The notes under the pieces are model-generated. The model did not search any database. It was given only the letters and a program-made list of their open reading frames with translations, and was not told the origin of the DNA. Positions 34,025-40,743 of a stretch of 46,104 nucleotides of DNA are shown piece after piece. Source of the stretch: an uncultured Lachnospiraceae bacterium (GTDB lineage Bacteria; Bacillota; Clostridia; Lachnospirales; Lachnospiraceae). Within the stretch, counting starts at the first letter, position 1. Each line of letters begins with the position of its first letter. The DNA lies in the NCBI GenBank assembly GCA_900316395.1, contig ONCT01000007.1:1-46104 (forward strand). Direction: 5' to 3'. The translations under genes were made by a program, and so were the position numbers.

Positions 34025-34053
34025 ATTTTACTATTCCATAAAGTTAATGTCAA
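34025..34053 (-). promoter_or_regulatory. Promoter of the 178-aa orphan gene
   Basis: On the minus strand TTGACA (34053-34048) and TAAAAT (34030-34025) are separated by 17 bp, about 55 bp before the ATG at 33971. Confidence 0.7.
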
Positions 34054-34074
34054 TATATTTGTGACAAAAAAATA

Positions 34075-34093
34075 GTGGGCGATGCTCGCCCAC
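34075..34093 (-). terminator. Terminator after the DUF5648-repeat protein gene
   Basis: The stem GTGGGCGA/TCGCCCAC is followed on the minus strand by TATTTTTTTG. An almost identical terminator is at 35512-35531, behind the other DUF5648 gene. Confidence 0.9.
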
Positions 34094-34142
34094 CTCTAAT
34101 TAAAATGTGTAATTCTATGTTAACCTTGACAAAACTGTCAAC

Positions 34143-35180
34143 TTATACTCCGTACCAGCCGATGCCTTCATCATTCCAGCCGCTTGAAATAAGAACATTT
34201 CTCTCATTCTCATCTGTGGTGTAATGATGTGCTGCAGGTCCTGGGTTATTAGGATTGAATAGTCTGTATACTGGTATTCCGCTGTTAGATGTCTTCCAGC
34301 CAACACCTTCGTAGTTCCAACCAATTCCAGCAAGGTAATCCTTCTCACCAACATCCTTAGTATAATGATGCTCTGTAGAATATGGATTATATAATCTATA
34401 TACTTCATCTCCATTTGCTGGTGCGAACCATGCGGCTCCTTCATATGACCATCCTATTCCTGTAAGGTAAGTAGCTTCCGAATAGTTAGAAGTATAGAAA
34501 TGCTCACCGCTAAAACCATTGTATAATCTATACATTGTATTGCTTCCATCTATTGTATAGATAGGCAACATTCTCTCATAATTATAGTCGTCTAATACAA
34601 GACCGAATAGAACATTCTTGTTCTGGCCATTGATGTGATATACGCCGTTGCCCTTGTACTGTGATTTTGTTATCTTTTGATTGTGGATTGGGATTTCGAC
34701 ATACTTTGGATCTACACCTCCATAACCAAAATTAACATCTCTAACAAGCTTTATTTCTATTGAATCTATTACATCCACACCCAGATTCGACAAATAATCA
34801 TTATTAATCCATACGCCACCACGTCTTGCATTCTGCGCCGGAATGTCCCAAGTTATTTTAGCCTCGACATATTGGCTACTATCACCAGACATACCATATT
34901 TAGGTTTAAAACTTCCATTTATTGTCATTTCCGATAGCATAACATTATGTTCATCATTCATATTTGTATTTTCCAGATATAGTCCAAACATTAGATTACC
35001 TTTTTCATTAGTACTAAATCCATTAGTATATACATTTACCCCATTGGAACTATACAACAGTTCATCATACCCCGGATATGACGCCTCAACCTCCTCAGCC
35101 GGCACAATACTAATCACAAGTGACAATAGCATTACAAGTGCAGCCGACATAGCAATAACACTTTTCTTTACTCTTTTCAT
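34143..35180 (-). CDS. Secreted protein with three C-terminal DUF5648 repeats
   Basis: The 345-aa protein has a Sec signal peptide (MKRVKKSVIAMSAALVMLLSL..., cut near residue 34). A beta-rich domain of about 170 residues is not recognised (GLYLENTNMNDEHNVML, later LFGLVLDDYNYERM). Three DUF5648 repeats follow at 216-345, each built as MYRLYN-GEHFYTS-ATYLTGIGWSYEGAAW. The repeat type is the same as at the N-terminus of the large protease encoded upstream. It is probably surface-exposed or extracellular. GAGGAGGAAATG precedes the ATG. Its promoter overlaps the decamer repeats at 35238-35277. Confidence 0.85.
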   Translation of the reverse strand: MKRVKKSVIAMSAALVMLLSLVISIVPAEEVEASYPGYDELLYSSNGVNVYTNGFSTNEKGNLMFGLYLENTNMNDEHNVMLSEMTINGSFKPKYGMSGDSSQYVEAKITWDIPAQNARRGGVWINNDYLSNLGVDVIDSIEIKLVRDVNFGYGGVDPKYVEIPIHNQKITKSQYKGNGVYHINGQNKNVLFGLVLDDYNYERMLPIYTIDGSNTMYRLYNGFSGEHFYTSNYSEATYLTGIGWSYEGAAWFAPANGDEVYRLYNPYSTEHHYTKDVGEKDYLAGIGWNYEGVGWKTSNSGIPVYRLFNPNNPGPAAHHYTTDENERNVLISSGWNDEGIGWYGV

Positions 35181-35237
35181 TACATTTCCTCCTCGCTTTT
35201 CTTAATTATTAATATACTCATTTCGTATATTGCTCGC

Positions 35238-35277
35238 ACTATATCATACTATATCACACTTTATCCTACTTTACAAT
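35238..35277. promoter_or_regulatory. Four 10-bp direct repeats over a promoter: operator candidate for the RHH protein
   Basis: Consecutive decamers ACTATATCAT, ACTATATCAC, ACTTTATCCT and ACTTTACAAT start at 35238, 35248, 35258 and 35268. On the minus strand they contain a promoter for the DUF5648 gene: -35 TTGTAA (35276-35271), a 17-bp spacer and -10 TATAGT (35253-35248). Ribbon-helix-helix proteins bind such helically phased short repeats, and the core TATCAC resembles the heptads bound by omega-type repressors. The adjacent plus-strand gene encodes an RHH protein. Confidence 0.6.
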
Positions 35278-35340
35278 ATTACAAAGCACTTACTGATAGA
35301 ATCTATGTATACGAGTAACATATAAAAAGGAGAATCTGCG

Positions 35341-35505
35341 ATGAAACCACTCAAAGAAAAAGTTAGCATAACACTAGATTCAGATATTGTTGATAAGATA
35401 AAAATTCTTGCTGATGACGACGACCGTTCCTTCAGCCAATATATTAATATGGTGCTTAAGAAGTATCTTAAGGAGAATGGCATGCTAACCAATCCTAAAG
35501 AATAA
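35341..35505 (+). CDS. Small ribbon-helix-helix (CopG/omega-like) regulator
   Basis: The 54-aa protein reads MKPLKEKVSITLDSDIVDKI followed by KILADDDDRSFSQYINMVLKKYLKE. The pattern is an N-terminal beta strand (KVSITLD) and two helices separated by the RSFSQYI turn, which is the RHH fold. AAGGAG lies 8 nt before the ATG. It is divergent from the DUF5648 gene and convergent with the protease gene. It is too short for most gene callers. It is likely an autoregulator or repressor of the locus, acting at the decamer repeats. Confidence 0.8.
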   Translation: MKPLKEKVSITLDSDIVDKIKILADDDDRSFSQYINMVLKKYLKENGMLTNPKE

Positions 35506-35511
35506 AAAATA

Positions 35512-35531
35512 GTGGGCGATTGCTCGCCCAC
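35512..35531. terminator. Shared terminator of the RHH gene and the dual-protease gene
   Basis: The stem GTGGGCGA/TCGCCCAC has a 4-nt loop. On the minus strand it is followed by TATTTTTTATT; on the plus strand it follows the RHH stop codon by 6 bp. Near-identical to 34075-34093. Confidence 0.85.
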
Positions 35532-35586
35532 ATCTAATCAAAATGTTTTCTTCTCAATCAACCTTGACAAAACAAGGTTGTCAACA

Positions 35587-38475
35587 TTATTGGCAGAATG
35601 CACTTGCTACAGCATTTTCTTCTATTAATCCGAAGTTATGATATGTAAGAAGATTGTTCATGTTAAACTGTACATTTCCTTCGCCACGAAGCGGCTCTTT
35701 TGTATCTGCATAAAGAGCGGTGCCATACGCTTTTTGAGCCACAAAGAAAGCATCGCTTCTCGACTTGCCTTCGTTTAGCGCCTTAAGATATGCGTAATAG
35801 AAATAATAGAAATTACTCTTGGTCATATCTTCAAGTGACACATAATTACGTACGCCATTATTTGATATTATGGTTGTTGCTGAAAATACTCCTACACATT
35901 TACCATTTAATGCAGTTGTTGTAAGATTATCTTCCATTCTATAACCATTATTACAGGTCCATGTGTCTAAATAATATGGATTAGTATTAAGTACATTATT
36001 AATTGTATCAGTGTTTAAAAATGATTCTCTCTGTTCTACATCATCAATAAAGAATGCATTATCGATATTTTTAGGTTGTCCATGAGAATTAATAATATAT
36101 TCGCATGAATCTTTTTTATTTTCTTTACCTATTTCTTCTTTTGTAAATCCACCAATAACATCCGTCTCTACAGGATAATCTCCCTTAAGGTTTCCATAAA
36201 GCCTATAAGTTGTATCTAGTATGCCAAATTCATTATGTGCTCTATTTAAGAACATTCCCATATCATCCTGGTGAAATGAGCTAGCAAAGATAGGATTAGA
36301 GAAATTAACAATGTCCTGCCTTATTAGATTAGTATCTACTGCAAACTTATCATATTTATCAAGGAAGCTTTTGAATTCTCCTCTATTAAGTGTAAGTCTT
36401 GCAACAGGCCATTTTGGTGTTAATCTGATTGTTTTCTCATTAGTTAAATGATCATATACACTATACCCATCTGCAATATCTGATGCGGCATTGTTAAAGT
36501 TTCCGTAGAATAGGTCGGTTTGGTATTCTCCGCCTTCATCAATTTGTCCGTTATACATTAAAACCTTATAATTTATGTTAAATGTAGGGACTATAGTGCT
36601 TGTTCCAAAGATTTGAACACCAGCTGTGTTTCCGCCTCTCTTCTTAGCATCAGCCTTTATAGCAGCATATAAATTTTTCGCATCCGACGCTCTTGCAGCA
36701 TCTACAAGTAATACCCTTTTGTCAGTGATATTTGCAAGGTATTCTTTTATAGCCGAAACATCATCACTAGTCATCTTGCTTGTGTTGATTATAGCGTACA
36801 AGTATTCTTTGCTTGCGTTTTGAGCATCTAATAGTTTGTTAGCGTCTTTTGTTCTGCCAACTTTTTTTAGAACTGTCGCTATAAAGTTTACAGGATTAAC
36901 AATTTTCTTTCCTTCGCTGTCTACATATGCAGTATCAACAATTAATTTTCTAAGGTCGTCTTTAGTAAGCGATGGGTCTATAGCTATTGCATCTGCGTAA
37001 AGTCCAAATACATAAGGCATTGTCCAGCTAAGTCCGCCATTACCCCAGTAAATATAATTTGCTCCGGGTACTGATGTTACTGCAGTTGTTCGTCCTGATG
37101 AAGGAACGAATACAAGCTCGGGATTTGAACCACCCTCATACCAATTAGCTTTTGAAATATTATTATAATTATTTTTATCTGAATTAGGAATAAACGTTAA
37201 TGGAGCATAATCTCCACAAAACCATACCATTACTCCAGAATCTTCGCATTTCTTTACAGCTTCTCTAAATGCATCAGCATTTTTTTCGCTTTCATCTATA
37301 TTATCTGAAAATGCTACCATTTTAATCTTTTTATCATCAGGGAGAGATTTATTTTGCTCTATGATTTGATATAAACATTCTGCATGTGTTGTTTGGTCAA
37401 GCTTCCATGCTGAATGTGCATAGAAATAAACCTCTGCGTCTGGAGCTGTACCAATGTCTTTTCCTTGAAGAAGTGATAATACTGCAGGACCATGCATAGA
37501 ATTATCATTATCTGAATTGTTAATATAATGTAGCTTACCATTATCATATTGTTCATGATTAAGTATCGGTTGGTCAATATATGCAATTACTGCACCTTCA
37601 CCTGTATACCCTTGTTGCTTTAGAATATTTACACCAAGCCCTGGATCTTTACCCCATTCAATTAAACTATTAATATCATATCCTTTTGGTGCATATGAAT
37701 CCTTGGCAAATGTTGTATTATCACCAACTGTAAGAGAGTATGCCAATCCTAGATTATCAGAAATATCACCTGGTATCAGTGCGTCTATCCAGTATTCACC
37801 AAAAGGCTCTACACCATTTTGACCTTTTATATCTGCCAGCTTCTTAGAAGCATTAAGTTCTGTTATAGGAATATTCTCAGATGTTGTAAAACTATCTGGA
37901 ACAACTATATCTGGCTCTTCTGGAAGTACTGGTTCATCTGGATATACAGGTCCTTCTTTGCTTCCATACCATGCAATACCTTCATCATTCCACCCAGAAG
38001 TGATAAGATAGGTATGCTCACCCATATTTGTTGTATAATTATGTGCACCTACACCTGTACTATATGGATTAAATTCTCTATAAACTGGAACGTCTCTTGT
38101 ATCACTAGAATACCAGCCGATTCCCTCATCGTTCCATCCAGAAGTGATAAGCCAATTTCTTTCACCTACATCAATAGTATAATGATGTTCACTACTATAC
38201 TGATTATACAGACGATATACAGGTGTGTTGCTCTTTAAAGGTGAAATCCATGCTTCTCCCTCATATTGCCAGCCCCAGCCGACAAGAAGATCTTTCTCAG
38301 ATTCATCACCTGTATAGAGATGTTCACCAGTATTCGGATTAAATAGTCTTAGCATTGTCTGTGTATTGTTTTCAGCAGCAATAACATTAAATGTGCCGAA
38401 TACATTTCCAAAACAGCTAATTGTTAAAATTGCAACTAAAATCCATGCTATGTGTTTTGTTTTGTTTCTAAACAT
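35587..38475 (-). CDS. Secreted multidomain protein: DUF5648 repeats, subtilisin-like (S8) domain and gingipain/caspase-like (C25) domain
   Basis: The 962-aa protein has a signal peptide (1-34) and three DUF5648 repeats (41-173). A Pro/Glu linker follows (176-195). The S8-like domain (about 230-540) has D301 in VIAYIDQPI, H328 in SMHGPAVLSLL and S483 in GGLSWTMPYVFGLYA, aligning with GTSMAAPHVAG. The position of the oxyanion Asn is Asp422 (WFCGDYAP). The second catalytic module (about 555-935) resembles clan CD peptidases: TDLFYGNF, H798 in IINSHGQP and C841 in LDTWTCNNGY, 43 residues later. Both catalytic sets appear complete, so it may be two proteases in one chain. Motif reading is strong for S8, good for C25. 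Confidence 0.8.
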   Translation of the reverse strand: MFRNKTKHIAWILVAILTISCFGNVFGTFNVIAAENNTQTMLRLFNPNTGEHLYTGDESEKDLLVGWGWQYEGEAWISPLKSNTPVYRLYNQYSSEHHYTIDVGERNWLITSGWNDEGIGWYSSDTRDVPVYREFNPYSTGVGAHNYTTNMGEHTYLITSGWNDEGIAWYGSKEGPVYPDEPVLPEEPDIVVPDSFTTSENIPITELNASKKLADIKGQNGVEPFGEYWIDALIPGDISDNLGLAYSLTVGDNTTFAKDSYAPKGYDINSLIEWGKDPGLGVNILKQQGYTGEGAVIAYIDQPILNHEQYDNGKLHYINNSDNDNSMHGPAVLSLLQGKDIGTAPDAEVYFYAHSAWKLDQTTHAECLYQIIEQNKSLPDDKKIKMVAFSDNIDESEKNADAFREAVKKCEDSGVMVWFCGDYAPLTFIPNSDKNNYNNISKANWYEGGSNPELVFVPSSGRTTAVTSVPGANYIYWGNGGLSWTMPYVFGLYADAIAIDPSLTKDDLRKLIVDTAYVDSEGKKIVNPVNFIATVLKKVGRTKDANKLLDAQNASKEYLYAIINTSKMTSDDVSAIKEYLANITDKRVLLVDAARASDAKNLYAAIKADAKKRGGNTAGVQIFGTSTIVPTFNINYKVLMYNGQIDEGGEYQTDLFYGNFNNAASDIADGYSVYDHLTNEKTIRLTPKWPVARLTLNRGEFKSFLDKYDKFAVDTNLIRQDIVNFSNPIFASSFHQDDMGMFLNRAHNEFGILDTTYRLYGNLKGDYPVETDVIGGFTKEEIGKENKKDSCEYIINSHGQPKNIDNAFFIDDVEQRESFLNTDTINNVLNTNPYYLDTWTCNNGYRMEDNLTTTALNGKCVGVFSATTIISNNGVRNYVSLEDMTKSNFYYFYYAYLKALNEGKSRSDAFFVAQKAYGTALYADTKEPLRGEGNVQFNMNNLLTYHNFGLIEENAVASAFCQ

Positions 38476-38531
38476 TTTTCAAACTCCTTTTTCCTACTCG
38501 TTTTTTTCCAAAGTTCTTTGGATTTTACCGA

Positions 38532-38559
38532 AAATGTTGACAAAACAAGTTTGTCAACC
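38532..38559. repeat. TTGACAAAAC palindrome family of the secreted-protein locus
   Basis: GTTGACAAA-ACAAG-TTTGTCAAC lies about 60 bp before the protease gene. Related TTGACAAAAC hairpins occur just behind both DUF5648 genes (about 34124-34141 and 35563-35583). All three copies flank genes of this locus only. Confidence 0.5.
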
Positions 38560-38587
38560 CTGTGTTGACAAAAGGTACGTCCCCCTG

Positions 38588-39853
38588 TCAATCCCAAGGG
38601 TTCTTAAAATCAGGAAGCTCTAATCGACTTACTTCCTGCAATTCGAATCTAATATTGTTCTCTTCTAATTCCTTTAAGAAGGCCTTTACATAGATATCAC
38701 TTGAAAATGTCTGGATAAAATCAAGCATAAATCTGCCGTCAATTGCAGCTAGCTCAACGCCGAAACCATTTGGCGGAGGGCTAGTCAATGTTCTGAAATC
38801 ACGAATGTATCTTTCAGCTCCGTTAAAATCAGCCTTGCCAACATAGCTTACCATAACAGTCACAGTCTTATTTATAACATCTCCTGACATTTTGGCTATT
38901 TCTATTCTCTCCTGAGCGGTCTTTTTAGAAAGAATCATATTATTTAGGTCTCTTTGAAATTCAACGCCCTTCAGGACCTCTCTATCTTCTGTCTGCTTAT
39001 TTAACAATTCACGGTAAATGCCAACCTGCTCATCGATAGGTAATGAGCGCATGTCATCATTATATTCTAAGCAAGCCCCTCCAACTAAGCTATGACGAGC
39101 CATAGGCACCTTAAGGGCATTTCTCATATTAACGCAAACCATTGTGCGAATTACATTATCTGCGTCAGGATACATTCTCGAAATTGCACGTGATAACAAA
39201 AGGGCTGTCATGGTGGATGGACTACCACCATTTCCCTTAACAAAATCCATATATTCCGACTCGTCAATTACAATGCTATAAACTGTATTCTGATTGTCAT
39301 TTTCAAGACCTGCCATAGTAACCAAGTTCAATGCATCAGATTGTTGCATACTATCAGGCCTTGGCAAAGCTGTTCTATTGGCTATAGGCTCTTTCCACTC
39401 CTCTTGCCGAATTATGTCCTCCTCTAGGCGTATGCTGTCTGTGTTTAGAGCCGCATCATACTTCTTGGTACAATAGTAATATAGCAGGGTTTTAATAACT
39501 TCATAGGCGCATGTTCCATCTGTCATGCCATGAAACACATCAAGAGCGAGCCAGTCGTCCTCGTAGACAAAGGCTATCACATGATAATTAGCCTCAGGTG
39601 AATTAAGGTCCACACCACGAAGGGAATTAGTTATTACAACTGGTCTGTCATTATCAATGAAAATGTACTGACCATCCTTCTTAGTTAATTCAACACACAA
39701 GTACGAATATCTCTTCATTGTAATATCAACGGCGTGACGCAGCACATCCGAATCAATCGCATCCTTCATTCGTATCTTCAACCTAATCACATGTGGATTT
39801 TCTTTAGTTGTCTCATATAACGGACGAAGCTCCGTAAATAGCTTTGTTTCCAT
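38588..39853 (-). CDS. Condensation / alcohol acetyltransferase-superfamily protein
   Basis: The 421-aa soluble protein is of the CoA-dependent acyltransferase (condensation) fold. The catalytic HxxxDG motif is H108-GMTDG in ALDVFHGMTDGTCAYEV. The C-terminal part has VMVSYVGKADFN and GFGVELAAIDGRFMLDFIQTF, typical of the second lobe. Relatives act in ester or acyl-amide formation, but standalone clostridial members are uncharacterised. No carrier protein or NRPS genes are nearby. AAGGAGATAAAG precedes the ATG. Confidence 0.8.
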   Translation of the reverse strand: METKLFTELRPLYETTKENPHVIRLKIRMKDAIDSDVLRHAVDITMKRYSYLCVELTKKDGQYIFIDNDRPVVITNSLRGVDLNSPEANYHVIAFVYEDDWLALDVFHGMTDGTCAYEVIKTLLYYYCTKKYDAALNTDSIRLEEDIIRQEEWKEPIANRTALPRPDSMQQSDALNLVTMAGLENDNQNTVYSIVIDESEYMDFVKGNGGSPSTMTALLLSRAISRMYPDADNVIRTMVCVNMRNALKVPMARHSLVGGACLEYNDDMRSLPIDEQVGIYRELLNKQTEDREVLKGVEFQRDLNNMILSKKTAQERIEIAKMSGDVINKTVTVMVSYVGKADFNGAERYIRDFRTLTSPPPNGFGVELAAIDGRFMLDFIQTFSSDIYVKAFLKELEENNIRFELQEVSRLELPDFKNPWD

Positions 39854-39981
39854 TGAACTTTATCTCCTTACACAAGCTACTTTCGGAAGCTGACAGCATG
39901 ACCGCCACCTGTCAATCTTCTCTCAAATTATAGCACAAACCTCTTTAAACACCTAGAAATATGGACTGTTATCTTATTGCA

Positions 39982-40240
39982 GCAATGATTTAGAAGCTTT
40001 TGTCTGCTTTTCATTGCTTTTCGGCAGGGATTTTAGGATCGAGCCCTGATAAAAGCAATGATTTAGAAGCTTTTGCCGGCTTTTCATTGCTTTTTGGCCG
40101 AGATTTTGGGGTTGCGCTTTGAATGCGGCAATGATTTCGAAGCTTTTAAGGGCTTTTCATTGCTTTTCGGCCGAGATTTTGGGGTTGCTCCCTGATAAAA
40201 GCAATGATTTAGAAGCTTTTGGCGGCTTTTCACTGCTTTT
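39982..40240. repeat. 73-bp tandem repeat, 3.5 copies
   Basis: Units begin GCAATGATTT at 39982, 40055, 40128 and 40201, a period of exactly 73 bp; the last copy is partial. Each unit holds GCAATGA ... TCATTGC-TTTT, a terminator-like hairpin on both strands, plus GGC-GAGATTTTGGGGTTG. The framework is conserved while the segment at unit positions 21-25 varies. It lies between tRNA-Leu and the condensation-type gene, a 637-bp region with no convincing gene. Confidence 0.9.
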
Positions 40241-40259
40241 CCCTCTTTAAACTGCGGAT

Positions 40260-40378
40260 GATGGGGTGAGGCGGACACAGAGTAAGGTCCAGTGGACCTT
40301 ACCCCCGCCGAACTGACTGACGAGGCGCCCCTGCGCCGAGGAGAGTGAACCCACATGGGTTCAGTCTCCTTCGGCGCC
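40260..40378. repeat. Cluster of GC-rich palindromes
   Basis: Nested or adjacent hairpins: GTAAGGTCCA/TGGACCTTAC (about 40294-40314), GGCGCC...GGCGCC type repeats, and GTGAACCCA/TGGGTTCA (about 40345-40362). GC content is clearly higher than in the surroundings. No ORF is supported. Confidence 0.55.
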
Positions 40379-40487
40379 TAAACCATAAAGTAGGAGCACT
40401 CATCTTTTTAGAAACATTTTGGACCAAAGCAATATAATATAAACAAACAAAAAAGCAGGAGCCTTACAGCTCCTACTTTATGGTTTA
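40379..40487. repeat. 19-bp perfect inverted repeat next to tRNA-Leu
   Basis: TAAACCATAAAGTAGGAGC (40379-40397) is repeated in inverse orientation at 40469-40487, directly beside the tRNA-Leu 3' end, enclosing about 70 bp of AT-rich DNA. The right arm is also part of the tRNA terminator. Confidence 0.75.
40457..40474 (-). terminator. Intrinsic terminator of tRNA-Leu
   Basis: The minus-strand stem AGGAGC/GCTCCT has a 6-nt loop and is followed by GCTTTTTTGTTTG, 16 bp after the tRNA 3' end. Confidence 0.85.
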
Positions 40488-40490
40488 GAC

Positions 40491-40575
40491 TGCGGAAGAT
40501 GGGACTTGAACCCACACGAGCTAAACGCTCACAAGATCCTTAGTCTTGCTCGTCTGCCAGTTCCGACACTTCCGC
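40491..40575 (-). tRNA. tRNA-Leu (anticodon AAG)
   Basis: The 85-nt class II tRNA has acceptor GCGGAAG/CTTCCGC, a leucine-type D loop, a long variable arm (GAGC-GTTTA-GCTC) and T arm TGGG-TTCAAGT-CCCA. The anticodon stem CAAGA/TCTTG encloses loop CTAAGGA, which gives anticodon AAG. A34 would need deamination to inosine by TadA. CCA is not encoded. Confidence 0.9.
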
Positions 40576-40616
40576 ATATAGTATTTTGAGTGGCAGCCGC
40601 AGACCTAACGGTCTCT

Positions 40617-40668
40617 TCGTCTGCCTGTTACCGGCTGCGCCGGTAACCTTGAGTTCCGACACTTCCGC
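40617..40668 (-). pseudogene. Disrupted duplicate of the tRNA-Leu 5' part with inserted palindrome
   Basis: In minus-strand sense, GCGGAAGTGTCGGAACT (40668-40652) and GGCAGACGA (40625-40617) match the first 26 nt of the adjacent tRNA-Leu. They are split by about 26 bp that carry the palindrome GTTACCGG-CTGCG-CCGGTAAC (40627-40647). A second hairpin (GCAGACC...GGTCT) follows. It lies between the tRNA promoter and the intact tRNA. Confidence 0.75.
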
Positions 40669-40678
40669 GCACCGTTAT

Positions 40679-40707
40679 ATAATATCAAAGTAGCCCCATA
40701 AAGTCAA
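40679..40707 (-). promoter_or_regulatory. Promoter of the tRNA-Leu transcription unit
   Basis: On the minus strand -35 TTGACT (40707-40702) and -10 TATTAT (40684-40679) have a 17-bp spacer. The region overlaps a GTAGCCCC/GGGGCTAC hairpin (40691-40731) that may terminate the upstream GGDEF gene. Confidence 0.7.
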
Positions 40708-40731
40708 ATCTTTTTTTCTTTAGGGGCTACT
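40691..40731 (-). terminator. Stem-loop behind the diguanylate cyclase gene
   Basis: GTAGCCCC-TAAAG pairs with CTTTA-GGGGCTAC around an A-rich loop; on the minus strand TTTGATATTA follows. It doubles as part of the tRNA-Leu promoter region. Confidence 0.6.
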
Positions 40732-40743
40732 AGGATAATCTAA

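Noticed and set aside
35271..35531. 86-aa minus-strand ORF at the RHH locus
   Set aside because: The plus-strand RHH gene has a ribosome site and a fold-consistent sequence; the minus ORF is its shadow.
38588..39853. Part of a nonribosomal peptide cluster
   Set aside because: Only a single standalone HxxxDG protein is present; no adenylation, carrier or thioesterase genes lie nearby.
39982..40240. CRISPR array
   Set aside because: The period is 73 bp with most of the unit conserved, only about 5 variable bases, and no cas genes are nearby.
40084..40356. 90-aa ORF on minus with Lys/Pro/Ser composition
   Set aside because: It runs through the 73-bp tandem repeat and GC-rich palindromes, so its apparent repeats are those of the DNA; no ribosome site.
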